Counted from the stretch's first letter, positions 42,126 to 51,534 are shown. The stretch: 64,000 nucleotides of DNA from JACKJP01 sp050249695 (GCA_050249695.1 JBFWQA010000001.1:124001-188000), one strand, 5' to 3'. Translations and numbers: made by a program. Notes: generated by a model not told the origin, from the letters alone.

Positions 42126-43067
42126 TCAGCCTTTGGTCGCGGCCTTCTTTGAAGCGCTGCCCATTGCCTCGGTGATGATCGTCTTCTGCAGCGTCGCGTC
42201 CAGCGCTTCGTGGTCGCTGTAGCCGATAAGGTCATAGAGCTCGGCGCGGGTCTGCATCCTGTCCAGGAGCGTCTGAGTCTCTCCATGCTCGGCGACATGC
42301 GCATAGAGCGTTTCCTGCGCCTTGTTGGCGACCCGCAACGAGCTTACCGGCCAGATCACCATCTTATAGCCCATCGCCTCGAAGTCGGCCGCCGGCATAT
42401 AGGGCGTCTTGCCGAATTCTGTCATGTTGGCCAGCAGCGGCGCCTTGATCCGTGCCGCGAAGGTCTCGAACATTTCCCGCGTCGTCAGCGCTTCGGGAAA
42501 GATCGCGTCGGCACCGGCATCCACATAGATCTGCGCCCGGGCGATCGCGCCTTCGATGCCTTCGCTGGCCGCCGCGTCGGTTCGCGCGACGATCTGAAGA
42601 TGCGTGCGCGCACGGGCCGCGGCAGCGACCTTCGCCGCCATTTCCTCCGGCGCGACGAGATTCTTGTCGTTGAGATGCCCGCATTTCTTGGGCAGGCTCT
42701 GATCCTCGATCTGCACCGCCGCCGCGCCGGCTTCCTCGAAGCTGCGTACCATGTCGATGACGTTCAGGATGCCGCCGAAGCCGGTATCGCCGTCGACCAG
42801 AACAGGCAGGCTGGATGCGCGGTAAATCTGGCGGATGAAGAAACAGATGTCATCCTTGCTGAGAACCCCGAGATCGGGCAGGCCCATCGAAGCGGACATC
42901 GCCGCGCCGGAAAGGTAGACGCCGTCGAACCCGGCCGCCTTCGCCTGCAGCGCGGCAAGGCCGTTATGGGCGCCGGGCAGTCGCAGAATGCCCGGTCGGG
43001 CCAGCAGTTCCCTGAACCGCTCGCCCGGCGCCTTCGGCGTCACGCCCTTGTCGACGAGATAACTCAA
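42126..43067 (-). CDS. Isocitrate lyase/PEP mutase family lyase (2-methylisocitrate lyase-like)
   Basis: 313 residues. The metal-binding VLVDGDTGFGG and the active-site KKCGH in QSLPKKCGHLNDKNL mark the ICL/PEPM family with a lyase-type cysteine loop. VARTDAAASEGIEGAIARA follows. Members split 2-methylisocitrate, dimethylmalate or related 2-hydroxy acids, or decarboxylate oxaloacetate. It starts with TTG (GGGAGAG upstream) directly after the FAD monooxygenase and lies before the cupin dioxygenase, so it is part of the ring-cleavage operon. No other methylcitrate-cycle gene is present, so I do not use the symbol prpB. Its substrate may be a methylated or otherwise substituted ring-cleavage product. 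Confidence 0.87.
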   Translation of the reverse strand: MSYLVDKGVTPKAPGERFRELLARPGILRLPGAHNGLAALQAKAAGFDGVYLSGAAMSASMGLPDLGVLSKDDICFFIRQIYRASSLPVLVDGDTGFGGILNVIDMVRSFEEAGAAAVQIEDQSLPKKCGHLNDKNLVAPEEMAAKVAAAARARTHLQIVARTDAAASEGIEGAIARAQIYVDAGADAIFPEALTTREMFETFAARIKAPLLANMTEFGKTPYMPAADFEAMGYKMVIWPVSSLRVANKAQETLYAHVAEHGETQTLLDRMQTRAELYDLIGYSDHEALDATLQKTIITEAMGSASKKAATKG

Positions 43068-44762
43068 TCAAGCTCTCCCGGATGCAGCTTGTGCGACGCG
43101 CCCTTCGACGGCGGTGGTCGCTTCGCGGCCATGATAGGCCTTGACCCCGCGTACGACGTCAAGCACCTCGCCGCAATCGGCGGGGATGGCCTCGCCGCGC
43201 CAGGCGACGTGACCGTCGGGGCGGACAAGCGAGAAAGCTGCGCCATAGGCCTCGTTGACGCCCTTCTCGCCGCTCAGATCGACAATCTCCAGCGGCATGT
43301 TGCGCGCGTGCGCGGCCGCAGCGAAATCCCCCGTCTCACCGGACCCGCCGCCCGTTCTCAGCAGCACGAAGCCCTTGCCGAACAGATCGAGCGTGGAGCG
43401 GCCGTCTTTCAGCCAGACATGCGGCGCCCGGTGGCCGGGACGGCCATGCTGGATGAAATTGCTGATCTCGTCGGCCGGTTCGGGCGTTCCGTCCGGCCAC
43501 ACGACCGGCGAATGGTAGTAATTGAATCCGAGATGAATGCCGTTTGAATACCATTCCGGCTTCATTGTTTCCGTATACCAGTCACCATATTCCTTTCGGG
43601 CCTTGTCCCCCTCCGGTCCCGGCTGGAAGGCGATTTCCGGCGGCGCCTTGGTGCGCGCCGAAAGCATGCGGCCGAGATTGCGGCTCGCTTCCGTCACCGC
43701 CCTGACCGCGACCGGCTGGCGTTCGATCGTGTAGGATCGCAGCAGCTCCCTGCCGCCCCATCCTTTTTTTACGGCGGCCAGCTTCCAGGAAAGGTCCACC
43801 GCATCGGCAATGCCGGTATTCATGCCGAAGCCGCCGGTCGGCGATGTCAAATGGCAGGAATCGCCGGCGAGGAACACACGCTCGGTCTGATAGTCGTCGG
43901 CGACCAGCTGCCGGCGCACCCACGGCATGATGGATTCGATCTCGTAGTCGAAGGGCTTGCCCATCGCCCGGAAGAGGATTTCGCGGATATCCTTCTCGCC
44001 ATATGTGCGTTTTTCTTCCGACCCGACGATCGACATGCGCCAGCGGTCTGCGCCATCGATCGCGACGATCGTCAGCCACGTTCCCTCGCGCCCGATGAAG
44101 ATGAACCGATATGCCTTTCCCTTGTCGTGGAGGCTCGGCAGATCCCGGCACTTGAACACGACGTTGGTGGTGAATGTGAGGACCGGCTTGCCCTCCATCC
44201 TGATGCCCATCTGTTCGCGAACCGAACTGGCGCCGCCGTCCGTACCCACCAGGTAGTCGCACGTGACGGTCTCCATCTCGCCGGAGTACACGTCGCGCAA
44301 TTGGCACACGACGCGGTCTGCCTGTTCCTCGAAGCTGACGAATTCCGTCTCGTAGCTGAAGGTGACCGAGGGATATTGCGAAGCAAAGCGCTTGAGAATC
44401 GGGTCGAACATGTCCTGCGGGCAGCGCTCGCGCTTCTGCGGACTGTAGGGCGGCTTGGGCTCTTCATTCTTGCTGACCATCCGCTCGCGTCCGAACTCGT
44501 AGCCGGTCAGCGATTCCAGCCAGACATTGTCCTGCGGATAGTCGCGGGGATAGGGCGAGTTCTCCACCCAGTCGACGATCCCCCAGCGTCGGCAGAATTC
44601 CATCGTCCGGATGCCGACCATGTCCATCTTCGGCTGGAAGATGGCGCCGTCGCTGCGTTCCACGAGGCGGCATTCCACCCCGCGCCAGCCGAGGTCGCCC
44701 GCCAGCGAAAGGCCGACCGGGCCGGCGCCGATGATGAGGATGCTGGTCTTGCTGCTTTTCAT
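43068..44762 (-). CDS. FAD-dependent aromatic hydroxylase (PheA/TfdB type)
   Basis: 564 residues. The N-terminal FAD motif is GAGPVGLSLAGDLGWRG, followed by QPKMDMVGIRTMEFCRRWGI. DG is in VGTDGGASSVREQMG, and the second FAD motif is VFLAGDSCHLTSPTGGFGMNTGIADA. The C-terminal ~180 residues form a thioredoxin-like lid as in phenol hydroxylase-type proteins. With NAD(P)H and O2 it adds a hydroxyl to an aromatic acid or phenol. It is the first enzyme gene after LysR, and the ring-cleavage cupin follows two genes on, so production of a gentisate-like diol is the natural reading. Confidence 0.9.
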   Translation of the reverse strand: MKSSKTSILIIGAGPVGLSLAGDLGWRGVECRLVERSDGAIFQPKMDMVGIRTMEFCRRWGIVDWVENSPYPRDYPQDNVWLESLTGYEFGRERMVSKNEEPKPPYSPQKRERCPQDMFDPILKRFASQYPSVTFSYETEFVSFEEQADRVVCQLRDVYSGEMETVTCDYLVGTDGGASSVREQMGIRMEGKPVLTFTTNVVFKCRDLPSLHDKGKAYRFIFIGREGTWLTIVAIDGADRWRMSIVGSEEKRTYGEKDIREILFRAMGKPFDYEIESIMPWVRRQLVADDYQTERVFLAGDSCHLTSPTGGFGMNTGIADAVDLSWKLAAVKKGWGGRELLRSYTIERQPVAVRAVTEASRNLGRMLSARTKAPPEIAFQPGPEGDKARKEYGDWYTETMKPEWYSNGIHLGFNYYHSPVVWPDGTPEPADEISNFIQHGRPGHRAPHVWLKDGRSTLDLFGKGFVLLRTGGGSGETGDFAAAAHARNMPLEIVDLSGEKGVNEAYGAAFSLVRPDGHVAWRGEAIPADCGEVLDVVRGVKAYHGREATTAVEGRVAQAASGRA

Positions 44763-44883
44763 TGTCGTACCTGCTTTCTGGCGATCGCGGGACCGTAGAA
44801 AGACCGGTTAGACCTGTCCAAGACGAAAAGCAGGCGCGGTGAGACGTTTGGAATATTCGAGCCCGGTCGTTCGGGGGCGGGCC

Positions 44884-45867
44884 TTATGATTTACCCTTGC
44901 CGAGGGACGGCGCGAACTCAGCCGCCGCTTCGACGAAATGCCTCAGGATGGGGGAGGGCGAATCGCTGCGCCATGCCAGTTGCAGCGTGGTCGTCGGCAT
45001 GGCGCCGTCGATATCGACATAGCTGATGCCGTCTATGTGGATGTTGCGCAGCGATGCGGGCACCATGGATATGCCGAAGCCGGCGGCGACAAGGCCTATC
45101 AGCGTATGCGTGTCCATGACCTCCTGCACGATGTCCAGCTTGTGGCCGGCGTCGATCAGGGAGGCGAACATGAGCCGGCTGTAATCCCTGTTCGCGGAAG
45201 GGTAGACCCGGATCAGCGGGTGGGCGGCGATTTCCTTCACGGTCAGGTTCTTGCTTTTGGCAAGCGGGCTCGAGGACGGGACGACGGCGACGAAAGGCTC
45301 CTCCAGGAGCTTGAGCGTGTCGAAGCCGGGCACGTTGATCGGCCCGCGCAGAATGCCGATATCGATCTGCTCTTCCTTCAGCGCGGCGATCTGCTGCGAG
45401 ATTGTCATTTCCTGCAATTGCAGCCGCACCCTGGGAAAGCGGCTGCTGAAGGCGGGCAGCAGAACCGGCGCGACGAGATAGATGGAGGAAAAGATGGCAC
45501 CGATCGAGAGCGGGCCGTCTTCGCCGCGTGAGATGGATTGAATCACCTCCGCCGCCGTCTGGGTGGCGTTGATGATCCGCCGCGCGTAGGAGACGAAAGC
45601 CTCGCCTTCGCGCGTGAGCGACACGGCCCGGCGCGAGCGCACGAAGAGTTGCGCGCCCAGTTGCGCTTCAAGCGCGATGATCTGCTGGCTGAGCGGAGGT
45701 TGCGCTATGCCGATGCGCGCCGCCGCCCGGGTGAAGTTGAGCTCTTCGGCCACGGCGAGGAAATAGCGCAACTGACGCAGTTCGATCCGCGGCAACCTTT
45801 CGATTGCGGGCGTCCTGCTGCCCGGAACGGAATAGACGGCCGTCTCCGGCTTCTCGGGATTGGCCAT
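44884..45867 (-). CDS. LysR-family transcriptional regulator
   Basis: 327 residues. The N-terminal helix-turn-helix (about 25-90) reads ELRQLRYFLAVAEELNFTRAAARIGIAQPPLSQQIIALEAQLGAQLF. The C-terminal effector-binding domain follows. AAGGAG is upstream of the ATG. It precedes the hydroxylase operon on the same strand with a 121-bp gap; it may activate this operon in response to the aromatic substrate, though most LysR regulators of this type are divergent. I could not pick out a clear T-N11-A box. A 160-bp gap separates it from the Liv permease gene downstream of another operon. Confidence 0.9.
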   Translation of the reverse strand: MANPEKPETAVYSVPGSRTPAIERLPRIELRQLRYFLAVAEELNFTRAAARIGIAQPPLSQQIIALEAQLGAQLFVRSRRAVSLTREGEAFVSYARRIINATQTAAEVIQSISRGEDGPLSIGAIFSSIYLVAPVLLPAFSSRFPRVRLQLQEMTISQQIAALKEEQIDIGILRGPINVPGFDTLKLLEEPFVAVVPSSSPLAKSKNLTVKEIAAHPLIRVYPSANRDYSRLMFASLIDAGHKLDIVQEVMDTHTLIGLVAAGFGISMVPASLRNIHIDGISYVDIDGAMPTTTLQLAWRSDSPSPILRHFVEAAAEFAPSLGKGKS

Positions 45868-46027
45868 CGCTTTAACGCTCCTTTCGCCGACGTGTCGTGG
45901 CTTAGCCTATGACACACAATCGCTCGTGGGAGAAAGTACGCGCCGGCGCCGCCTGCGAACAGGCGCCTTCATCGGAGTGAGGACGCCCGGAAGATGACCC
46001 GCCGGGCATTCTGGTCCTGAAGTTTCC

Positions 46028-47017
46028 TCAGAGATGTTTCTTCAGGCGCTTCTGCAATTCGCCCACCAGTCCCTCGCGGAACACCAGGACGAAGAAAATG
46101 AAGACGATCCCCTGGAACACGAAGATGTACGGTCCGTAAGGGGCGAGGAAATGCTCGATCGACAGGATGATGAAACTGCCGATGACCGGGCCGAAGATCG
46201 TGCCGATGCCGCCGACGAGATTGATCAGCACCACTTCGGTGGTCGGTACGAGCGATACGTCGGTCAGCGTGGCGATGCCGAACACGATCGTCTTCAGGCT
46301 GCCGGCAAAGCCTGAAAGGCCGGCCGAGATGATGAAGGAAATCAGCTTGAACCGGTCCACATTGTAGCCGAGCGACTGTGCCCTGACCGGGTTGTTGCGG
46401 ATCGCCCGCAACACCTGCCCGAAGGGCGAATGGATGATCCGGTTGAACAGGATCAGAACAAGCAAGGTGATCCCGGTGATGACCCAGTAGAGGGTTGTGT
46501 TGGAGATCAGGGAGAGCCCGAGTAGATCGCCGCGCTGGACGCCCTGGATGCCGTCCTCGCCGCCGGTGAAGGGCGCCTGAAGGCAGATGAAGAACACCAT
46601 CTGCGACAGCGCGAGGGTGATCATCGCGAAGTAAAGCCCTGTGCGCCGGATGGCGACCCAGCCGAAGATCGCGCCGAGGACCGCTCCCATGAGGGTGCCG
46701 GCGACCACGGCGAGCGGGGTCGGCAGCCCCAGATTGACCGCCGTCCAGCCGCACAGATAGGCGCCCATGCCGAAAAAGGCCGCGTGGCCGAAGCTCATCA
46801 GCCCCGTGAAACCGAGCAGCAGATTGTAGGCGCAGGCGAAGATGATGAAGACGTAGACCTTCATCAGGAACACCGAATAGAGGAAGCTCGGCGCCACTAC
46901 CGTGGCCACCACGAAGACGAGGAACATGATCGCGCGGGGCCAGGTGAACCCGAGCAGTTGATATGACCGGTTAGCCACTTTCTTGTTCCCTTCCGAGGTC
47001 GTATCGAGCGTCGTCAT
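46028..47017 (-). CDS. livM: Branched-chain amino acid-type ABC permease (LivM)
   Basis: 329 residues, about nine membrane segments. The LivM family signature is VIFACAYNLLLGFTGLMSFGHAAFFGMGAYLCG, followed by the cytoplasmic coupling loop around SPFGQVLRAIRNNPVRAQSLGYNVDRFK. ATG 47017 overlaps the LivH stop by 4 bases. It is the last gene of the minus-strand order: binding protein, binding protein, LivG, LivF, LivH, LivM. Such transporters import amino acids but, in catabolic islands like this, often aromatic or other carboxylates. Confidence 0.92.
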   Translation of the reverse strand: MTTLDTTSEGNKKVANRSYQLLGFTWPRAIMFLVFVVATVVAPSFLYSVFLMKVYVFIIFACAYNLLLGFTGLMSFGHAAFFGMGAYLCGWTAVNLGLPTPLAVVAGTLMGAVLGAIFGWVAIRRTGLYFAMITLALSQMVFFICLQAPFTGGEDGIQGVQRGDLLGLSLISNTTLYWVITGITLLVLILFNRIIHSPFGQVLRAIRNNPVRAQSLGYNVDRFKLISFIISAGLSGFAGSLKTIVFGIATLTDVSLVPTTEVVLINLVGGIGTIFGPVIGSFIILSIEHFLAPYGPYIFVFQGIVFIFFVLVFREGLVGELQKRLKKHL

Positions 47018-47892
47018 GCCATTTTCCCGAACAGGCCGCGCGGCCGTGCAACCAGAACGATGACCATGACGACGAAGATCACGGTCGATGCGGCCTCCGG
47101 GAAGACGGCCTTTGCCAGTCCTTCCAGGATGCCGAGCCCCAATCCGGTGATGATCGATCCCATGATCGATCCCATGCCGCCGATAACGACGACGGCGAAG
47201 ACGACGATCACGATTGTCGTGCCCATCGAGGGGTCGACGGAGATGATCGGTGCCGCCATCACGCCGCCGAAGGCCGCGAGCGCGACGCCCGCCGCATAGG
47301 TCAGTGTGAGCATGATCGGCACATTGATTCCGAACGCCTGGACCAGCTGCGGATTGTCGGTCGCGGCACGCAGTTTGGCGCCAAGCGGCGTCTTCTCGAT
47401 GACGAGCCATGTCGCCAGGCAGAGCGCGATGCCGGCCCCAACGACCCATGCGCGGTAGACCGGAAGGAACATGAAGCCGAGATTATAGGCGCCGCGAAGG
47501 GAGTCGGGGATGCTGTAGGGGATGCCCTGCGGGCCGAAAGTGACGCGCACCATGCCTTCCACGAAGAGCGCAAAACCCATCGTCAGAAGCAGCCCGTAGA
47601 GATGGTCCAGCTTGTAGAGAAAACGGATCAGGAAGATTTCTACGAAAATGCCCAGGACGCCTACCAGGAGCGGCGCCAGGATCAGCGCCTCCCAATAGCC
47701 GATGCCGGCCAGGTTGAGCAGCATGTAGGCGCAGTAGGCGCCAAGCATGAAGAAGACGCCATGGGCGAAATTGATCACGCCGAGCAGGCCGAAAATGATC
47801 GCCAGGCCGAGCGACAGGATCGCGTAGAAGACGCCATTGACGACGCCGAGGACCATTTGACCGAGAATGAGGTTGATCGGAATATCGAACAT
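47014..47892 (-). CDS. livH: Branched-chain amino acid-type ABC permease (LivH)
   Basis: 292 residues with about eight membrane segments. The pattern GLAIIFGLLGVINFAHGVFFMLGAYCAYMLLN near the start is diagnostic for LivH, as is the loop TPLGAKLRAATDNPQLVQAFGINV. Its start lies 176 bases after the LivF stop, a larger gap than within the rest of the operon. That gap holds a small inverted repeat. Confidence 0.92.
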   Translation of the reverse strand: MFDIPINLILGQMVLGVVNGVFYAILSLGLAIIFGLLGVINFAHGVFFMLGAYCAYMLLNLAGIGYWEALILAPLLVGVLGIFVEIFLIRFLYKLDHLYGLLLTMGFALFVEGMVRVTFGPQGIPYSIPDSLRGAYNLGFMFLPVYRAWVVGAGIALCLATWLVIEKTPLGAKLRAATDNPQLVQAFGINVPIMLTLTYAAGVALAAFGGVMAAPIISVDPSMGTTIVIVVFAVVVIGGMGSIMGSIITGLGLGILEGLAKAVFPEAASTVIFVVMVIVLVARPRGLFGKMA

Positions 47893-47915
47893 GGCAGCAG
47901 CCTCTAGAGCATGTG

Positions 47916-47933
47916 ATGGTTACACAGAACCAT
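47916..47933. promoter_or_regulatory. Small inverted repeat upstream of livH
   Basis: ATGGTT-N6-AACCAT, overlapping a second imperfectly nested repeat ACAGA/TCTGT (47924-47938). It lies 24 bases upstream of the livH start in the 176-bp livF-livH gap. It could be an internal regulatory site or an mRNA hairpin. Confidence 0.3.
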
Positions 47934-48068
47934 TCTGTTTGCCGTTTGGCGATGGGCTTCGGCCGGGAAGACCGCGAAGGGCGATGCGGCATACCGGCCC
48001 GGCGGTCTGACACAGCCGGTGCCAATGGCACCACGACATTCGGGCTGAATGCATCTGCGCAACCACGT

Positions 48069-48761
48069 CTAAAGCCCCAGGATTTTGTCGACGCGGGCGA
48101 TCTGGCTGGCAAATTCCGCACCTTCCAGCCGGTCGACGATAGCGCCGTTCTCGATCAGATAATGCGTGTCGGCGATACCCTGGACGAAATGCGAGTTCTG
48201 CTCGACCAGCAACACCGTGTAGCCATGGTCCCTGATCTCCCGGATCGTGCGGTCGATCTGCTGGACGATGACAGGCGCGAGGCCTTCTGTCGGTTCGTCG
48301 AGCAGGAGGAACTTGGCGCCGGTCCGCAGGATTCGGGCTATGGCGAGCATCTGCTGTTCGCCGCCGGACAACTGGGTGCCCCGGCTCGACAGTCTTTCCT
48401 TCAGGTTGGGAAAGAGCTTGTAGATGTGATCCACCGTCATGCCGCCGGGTGCGATGATCGGCGGCAGCATCAGGTTTTCGAGGACCGAGAGCGAGGGAAA
48501 GATGCCGCGGTCTTCCGGACAGAGCGCAATGCCCCGGCGTGCGATCTGGTCCGGGCGCAGCTTCAGCAGTTCCTCACCCCGGAAGCGGACATGTCCGCTC
48601 GTCTTCGCCATCAGTCCCATGATGGTGCGCATCGTCGTGCTCTTGCCGGCGCCGTTGCGGCCGAGCAGCGAGACGACCTTGCCCTCGGGGATGTCCATGT
48701 TCACGCCATGCAGCGCATGGCTCTCGCCGTACCAGGCGTTCAGTTCCCTGATTTCAAGCAT
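48069..48761 (-). CDS. livF: ABC transporter ATPase (LivF)
   Basis: 230 residues, the short LivF length. Walker A is GRNGAGKSTTMRTIMGL, signature LSGGEQQMLAIARIL and Walker B KFLLLDEPTEGLAP. It powers the LivHM permease together with LivG. Its start overlaps the LivG stop by 8 bases. Confidence 0.93.
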   Translation of the reverse strand: MLEIRELNAWYGESHALHGVNMDIPEGKVVSLLGRNGAGKSTTMRTIMGLMAKTSGHVRFRGEELLKLRPDQIARRGIALCPEDRGIFPSLSVLENLMLPPIIAPGGMTVDHIYKLFPNLKERLSSRGTQLSGGEQQMLAIARILRTGAKFLLLDEPTEGLAPVIVQQIDRTIREIRDHGYTVLLVEQNSHFVQGIADTHYLIENGAIVDRLEGAEFASQIARVDKILGL

Positions 48762-49506
48762 GGGGCGTTCCCAGATATGCGGTGATCACCTGCGGATCCT
48801 TGGCCACTTCCTCATAGGTTCCCTTCGCGATCACCTTGCCGCGCGCCAGCACGGTCACGTGATGGCAAAGTCCCTCCACGACCGAGAGATTGTGTTCCAC
48901 CATGAGGACCGTGCGGCCCGCGCCGACCCTCCGGATGATGTCGACCACGCGCCCGATATCCTCGCGGCCCATCCCCGAAGTCGGTTCGTCGAGGAGCAGG
49001 ACCTCAGGATCCAGAGCCAGGGTTGTGGCGATCTCCAGCGCCCGTTTGCGCCCGTAGGGAAGTTCGGCCGCGCGCGTTTCGGCATATTCGTCGAGCCCGA
49101 GTTGCTCCAGCAGTTCATGCGCGCGGTCGTTAAGACGGTTCAGGACATTTTCCGAGCGCCAGAAATCCAGATTGGCGCCACGCTTGCGCTGCAAGGCGAA
49201 ACGGACATTGTTGAGAACCGTGAAGTCGGGAAAGATCGAGGAAATCTGGAAACTGCGGACAAGACCGAGCTTGGCGACGGCGTCGGCCGTCATACCCGTG
49301 ATCTCCTTTCCGCGCAGCTTGATCGAGCCCGCGGTTACGGGAAGCGTGCCGGTCAACAGGTTGAAGCATGTCGTCTTTCCCGCGCCGTTGGGCCCGATGA
49401 GCGCGTGAATTTCTCCGGCCTTCACCTCGAGGTCGACATTATCGACCGCCTTGAAGGACAGGAATTCCTTCGTGATGCCTTGAGCCTGCAAAATCGCTTC
49501 TGTCAC
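48754..49506 (-). CDS. livG: ABC transporter ATPase (LivG)
   Basis: 250 residues from a GTG at 49506 with GGGGG upstream; the open frame continues to 49581 but without family sequence. Walker A is GPNGAGKTTCFNLLTG, Walker B is EVLLLDEPTSGMG, and H is in MVEHNLS. In place of the canonical LSGGQ the signature region reads ELPYGRKRALEIA, which is normal for LivG proteins. It partners LivF. Confidence 0.92.
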   Translation of the reverse strand: MTEAILQAQGITKEFLSFKAVDNVDLEVKAGEIHALIGPNGAGKTTCFNLLTGTLPVTAGSIKLRGKEITGMTADAVAKLGLVRSFQISSIFPDFTVLNNVRFALQRKRGANLDFWRSENVLNRLNDRAHELLEQLGLDEYAETRAAELPYGRKRALEIATTLALDPEVLLLDEPTSGMGREDIGRVVDIIRRVGAGRTVLMVEHNLSVVEGLCHHVTVLARGKVIAKGTYEEVAKDPQVITAYLGTPHA

Positions 49507-49861
49507 AAATACCCCCGCAATCCTGTTGGTGGGTTCGCGTCGCCCGCGCAGCGGCCGCCCCGCAACCGGCCGGCGCTGCATTTATATGGAATTACTCGTT
49601 CCCGCGCGGCTGAGGGCCCGGCGCCGCTTCCTGCCGCATGCGAAGACGCCCGGCGCAACAATTCGCAGCCGAAGCGGCATGGCTTCCAAGTACGGTGAAT
49701 GGTTCAAGCAACATCCGAGCGAACCTCCTCCCAAGACCCCGTTCGTCATCGGGGGAAGCGCATTCCGGTGCTCACGCCTCGCAGCGTTGCCGGCATTTCC
49801 CCCGTAGCGTCTCCTTGACGGAGCTCGCATCCCGTCGGCGTTCCGCCGATCATTGAATGGC

Positions 49862-49890
49862 ACACTAGCGAACGGAAAGTTATCTGACAA
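49862..49890 (-). promoter_or_regulatory. Possible sigma-70-type promoter for livG
   Basis: On the minus strand TTGTCA, a 17-base spacer, then TAGTGT. The -35 is five of six; the -10 is weak (three of six). It lies about 355 bases upstream of the livG start, so confidence is low. Confidence 0.25.
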
Positions 49891-49964
49891 TGCTCTGCGT
49901 CCGTGATGAACGGATAATCACAACAAATCGCCGATGATGTGCGACGCCCGTCCGGGCAGCGGAA

Positions 49965-49990
49965 TCGGGAGGCCCGAACCGGCCTCCCGA
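49965..49990 (-). terminator. Hairpin after the second binding-protein gene
   Basis: Perfect 10-bp stem TCGGGAGGCC / GGCCTCCCGA with a 6-base loop, 19 bases past the stop. It has no T-run, so it may protect the 3' end or attenuate rather than fully terminate. Confidence 0.55.
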
Positions 49991-50009
49991 CAGATCGCGC
50001 GACGCTGCC

Positions 50010-51206
50010 TTATTTCTTGACGAGCTTGCAGGTGCTTTCGGCGATCGGCTGATTGACCTCCTCCTTGTCGGCGGTGGAGGTAATCTTCATGACATCCCAT
50101 TCGCTCTGCGACTCCGCCTTTGACTTGACATCGAAAGTGTACATGTCGCGCATGACCTTTCCGTCCTCGCGGATATAGGCGGACGTGTCGGTCGCATCCT
50201 CGACGGGGAACGATCGCATGGCCGCCGCGACGGCTGTCGCATCGGTGGTTCCGGCCTTCTGGACGGCTTTCAGATAGTGAGTGACGGCCGCATATTGCTG
50301 GGCGTTGAGGAATGTGGGAGGGCGCCCGAACACCGCCTCATAGCGTTTCGAGAAGGCTTTCGTCTTTTCGTTGCGGCCCCAATAGAACGTGACCGCACCC
50401 GAGACGTTCGTCAGGTTCTCCTGGCCGATCGCCTTGATGTCGGTTTCGGCCATGTAAACTGGCACGAGCTTTACATCCATGCCGAACTCTTTGACCTGTT
50501 TGATGATATTGACCATGTACGAGCCGAAAGTGGCGAGAAAGATGGTCTTGGCGCCCTTCGACTGCGCTTCCAGGAGGAAGGCGGAATAGTCGGTCGTCTG
50601 CGGTGAATGGCGCACGGCGCCGAGTATCTTGCGCCCGGCGCTTTCGACGGCCTTCATGGCGTTGGCTTCAAGATCGTGACCGAACGCATAGTCTACGGTG
50701 ATGAAGAACCAGTTGTCGTTGCCCTGCTTTGCTAGCGGAAGGGCGACCGAATAGGCGAGGGTTCGATTGTCCGCCTGCCATCCTGTGTAGTAGGGCGAGC
50801 AGGATTCATTGGTGAGTTTGGTTGAGGACGCGCCGCTCAGGAAGATGACCTTCTTTTCCTCCGAAAGTCCGGTCACCGCCAGCGCCACTGCCGAATTGTT
50901 GACGTCGAGAATCGCGGTGACGCCCTGGGTGTCGATCCACTCCCGGGCGATGCCAAGCCCCACGTCGGGCTTGTTGAGCGTATCGGCGACGATGAGTTCG
51001 ATCGGCTTGCCGAGGGCGGTGCCGCCGAAATCCTCGATCGCCATTTTGATCGCGGGAATGGAGCTTTCACCGCCGAGCGTGCTGCCGGCGCCGGTGAGAT
51101 CCGACAGATATCCGATCTTCACGCTCTGCGCCTGAATCGGACCCGTGCCCGCGGCAAGAAGAGCCGCAGCCGCGATCCCGACTATTCCGAGTTTCCTGAT
51201 TGCCAT
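50010..51206 (-). CDS. ABC transporter substrate-binding protein, Liv type (second tandem copy)
   Basis: 398 residues with a signal peptide (MAIRKLGIVGIAAAALLAAG, cleavage after IQAQ or nearby). The mature part opens VKIGYLSDLTGAGSTLGGES, the Leu/Ile/Val-binding fold family, with the long conserved stretch NDNWFFITVDYAFGHDLEA. GGGAGGA precedes ATG 51206. It has the same length as, and is clearly similar to, the protein encoded directly upstream (51535-52731), including the C-terminal STCKLVKK. The duplicated receptors probably feed one LivHMGF complex with related ligands. Confidence 0.92.
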   Translation of the reverse strand: MAIRKLGIVGIAAAALLAAGTGPIQAQSVKIGYLSDLTGAGSTLGGESSIPAIKMAIEDFGGTALGKPIELIVADTLNKPDVGLGIAREWIDTQGVTAILDVNNSAVALAVTGLSEEKKVIFLSGASSTKLTNESCSPYYTGWQADNRTLAYSVALPLAKQGNDNWFFITVDYAFGHDLEANAMKAVESAGRKILGAVRHSPQTTDYSAFLLEAQSKGAKTIFLATFGSYMVNIIKQVKEFGMDVKLVPVYMAETDIKAIGQENLTNVSGAVTFYWGRNEKTKAFSKRYEAVFGRPPTFLNAQQYAAVTHYLKAVQKAGTTDATAVAAAMRSFPVEDATDTSAYIREDGKVMRDMYTFDVKSKAESQSEWDVMKITSTADKEEVNQPIAESTCKLVKK

Positions 51207-51534
51207 GGTCTTGTCCTCCCTGATCCGTGGCGTTGCCGACCGTTCGGGGAGAAGGATACAAAACGGGCTTCGCCTCGTGCGTCGGGCGAAGTCCCCCCTG
51301 CCGCCAGCCATCCCCGTGCCGCTTGTGACGCGGCCTCTCGGCAATCGCCTTGCCGGCCAGCCAGCAAAGCCAGTGACTATTACACCGCGGCCTGAAAGCG
51401 TCCAGAGGCGGTTGTCATCTCATCTTTTGCCGGCGTTCTTTTCCTGCCACCTGTGAAGCCGGCGTTCGGCGCCAAAAAAGAAACAAGCCGGGTTTCCCCG
51501 GCTTGCATCGAGAGGTTTAACTTGCCGTGTCCGG
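51207..51534. other. Gap between the tandem binding-protein genes
   Basis: 328 bp with no gene I can support. It holds the terminator at 51484-51505 and the leader of the second binding-protein gene. Nothing else stands out. Confidence 0.5.
51484..51505 (-). terminator. Rho-independent terminator after the first binding-protein gene
   Basis: 9-bp perfect stem CAAGCCGGG / CCCGGCTTG with a TTTC loop. Read on the minus strand it is followed by TTTCTTTTTT. Located 29 bases past the stop, it should separate or attenuate expression of the second binding protein and the transporter genes. Confidence 0.82.

Larger units (their letters stand above)
49507..50009. other. Intergenic region between livG and the second binding-protein gene
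   Basis: 503 bp without a convincing gene. It includes a hairpin next to the binding-protein stop and a promoter-like pair on the minus strand, listed separately. Short open frames here match no family I recognise. Confidence 0.5.

Noticed and set aside
38940..43067. Reading the PrpF-like and PrpB-like genes as a methylcitrate (propionate) operon
   Set aside because: They are in two convergent operons, and prpC, prpD and acnD are absent; the neighbours are aromatic and CoA-dependent catabolic genes.
44763..44883. A LysR T-N11-A box between the LysR gene and the hydroxylase gene
   Set aside because: No inverted repeat of the usual quality could be found by eye.
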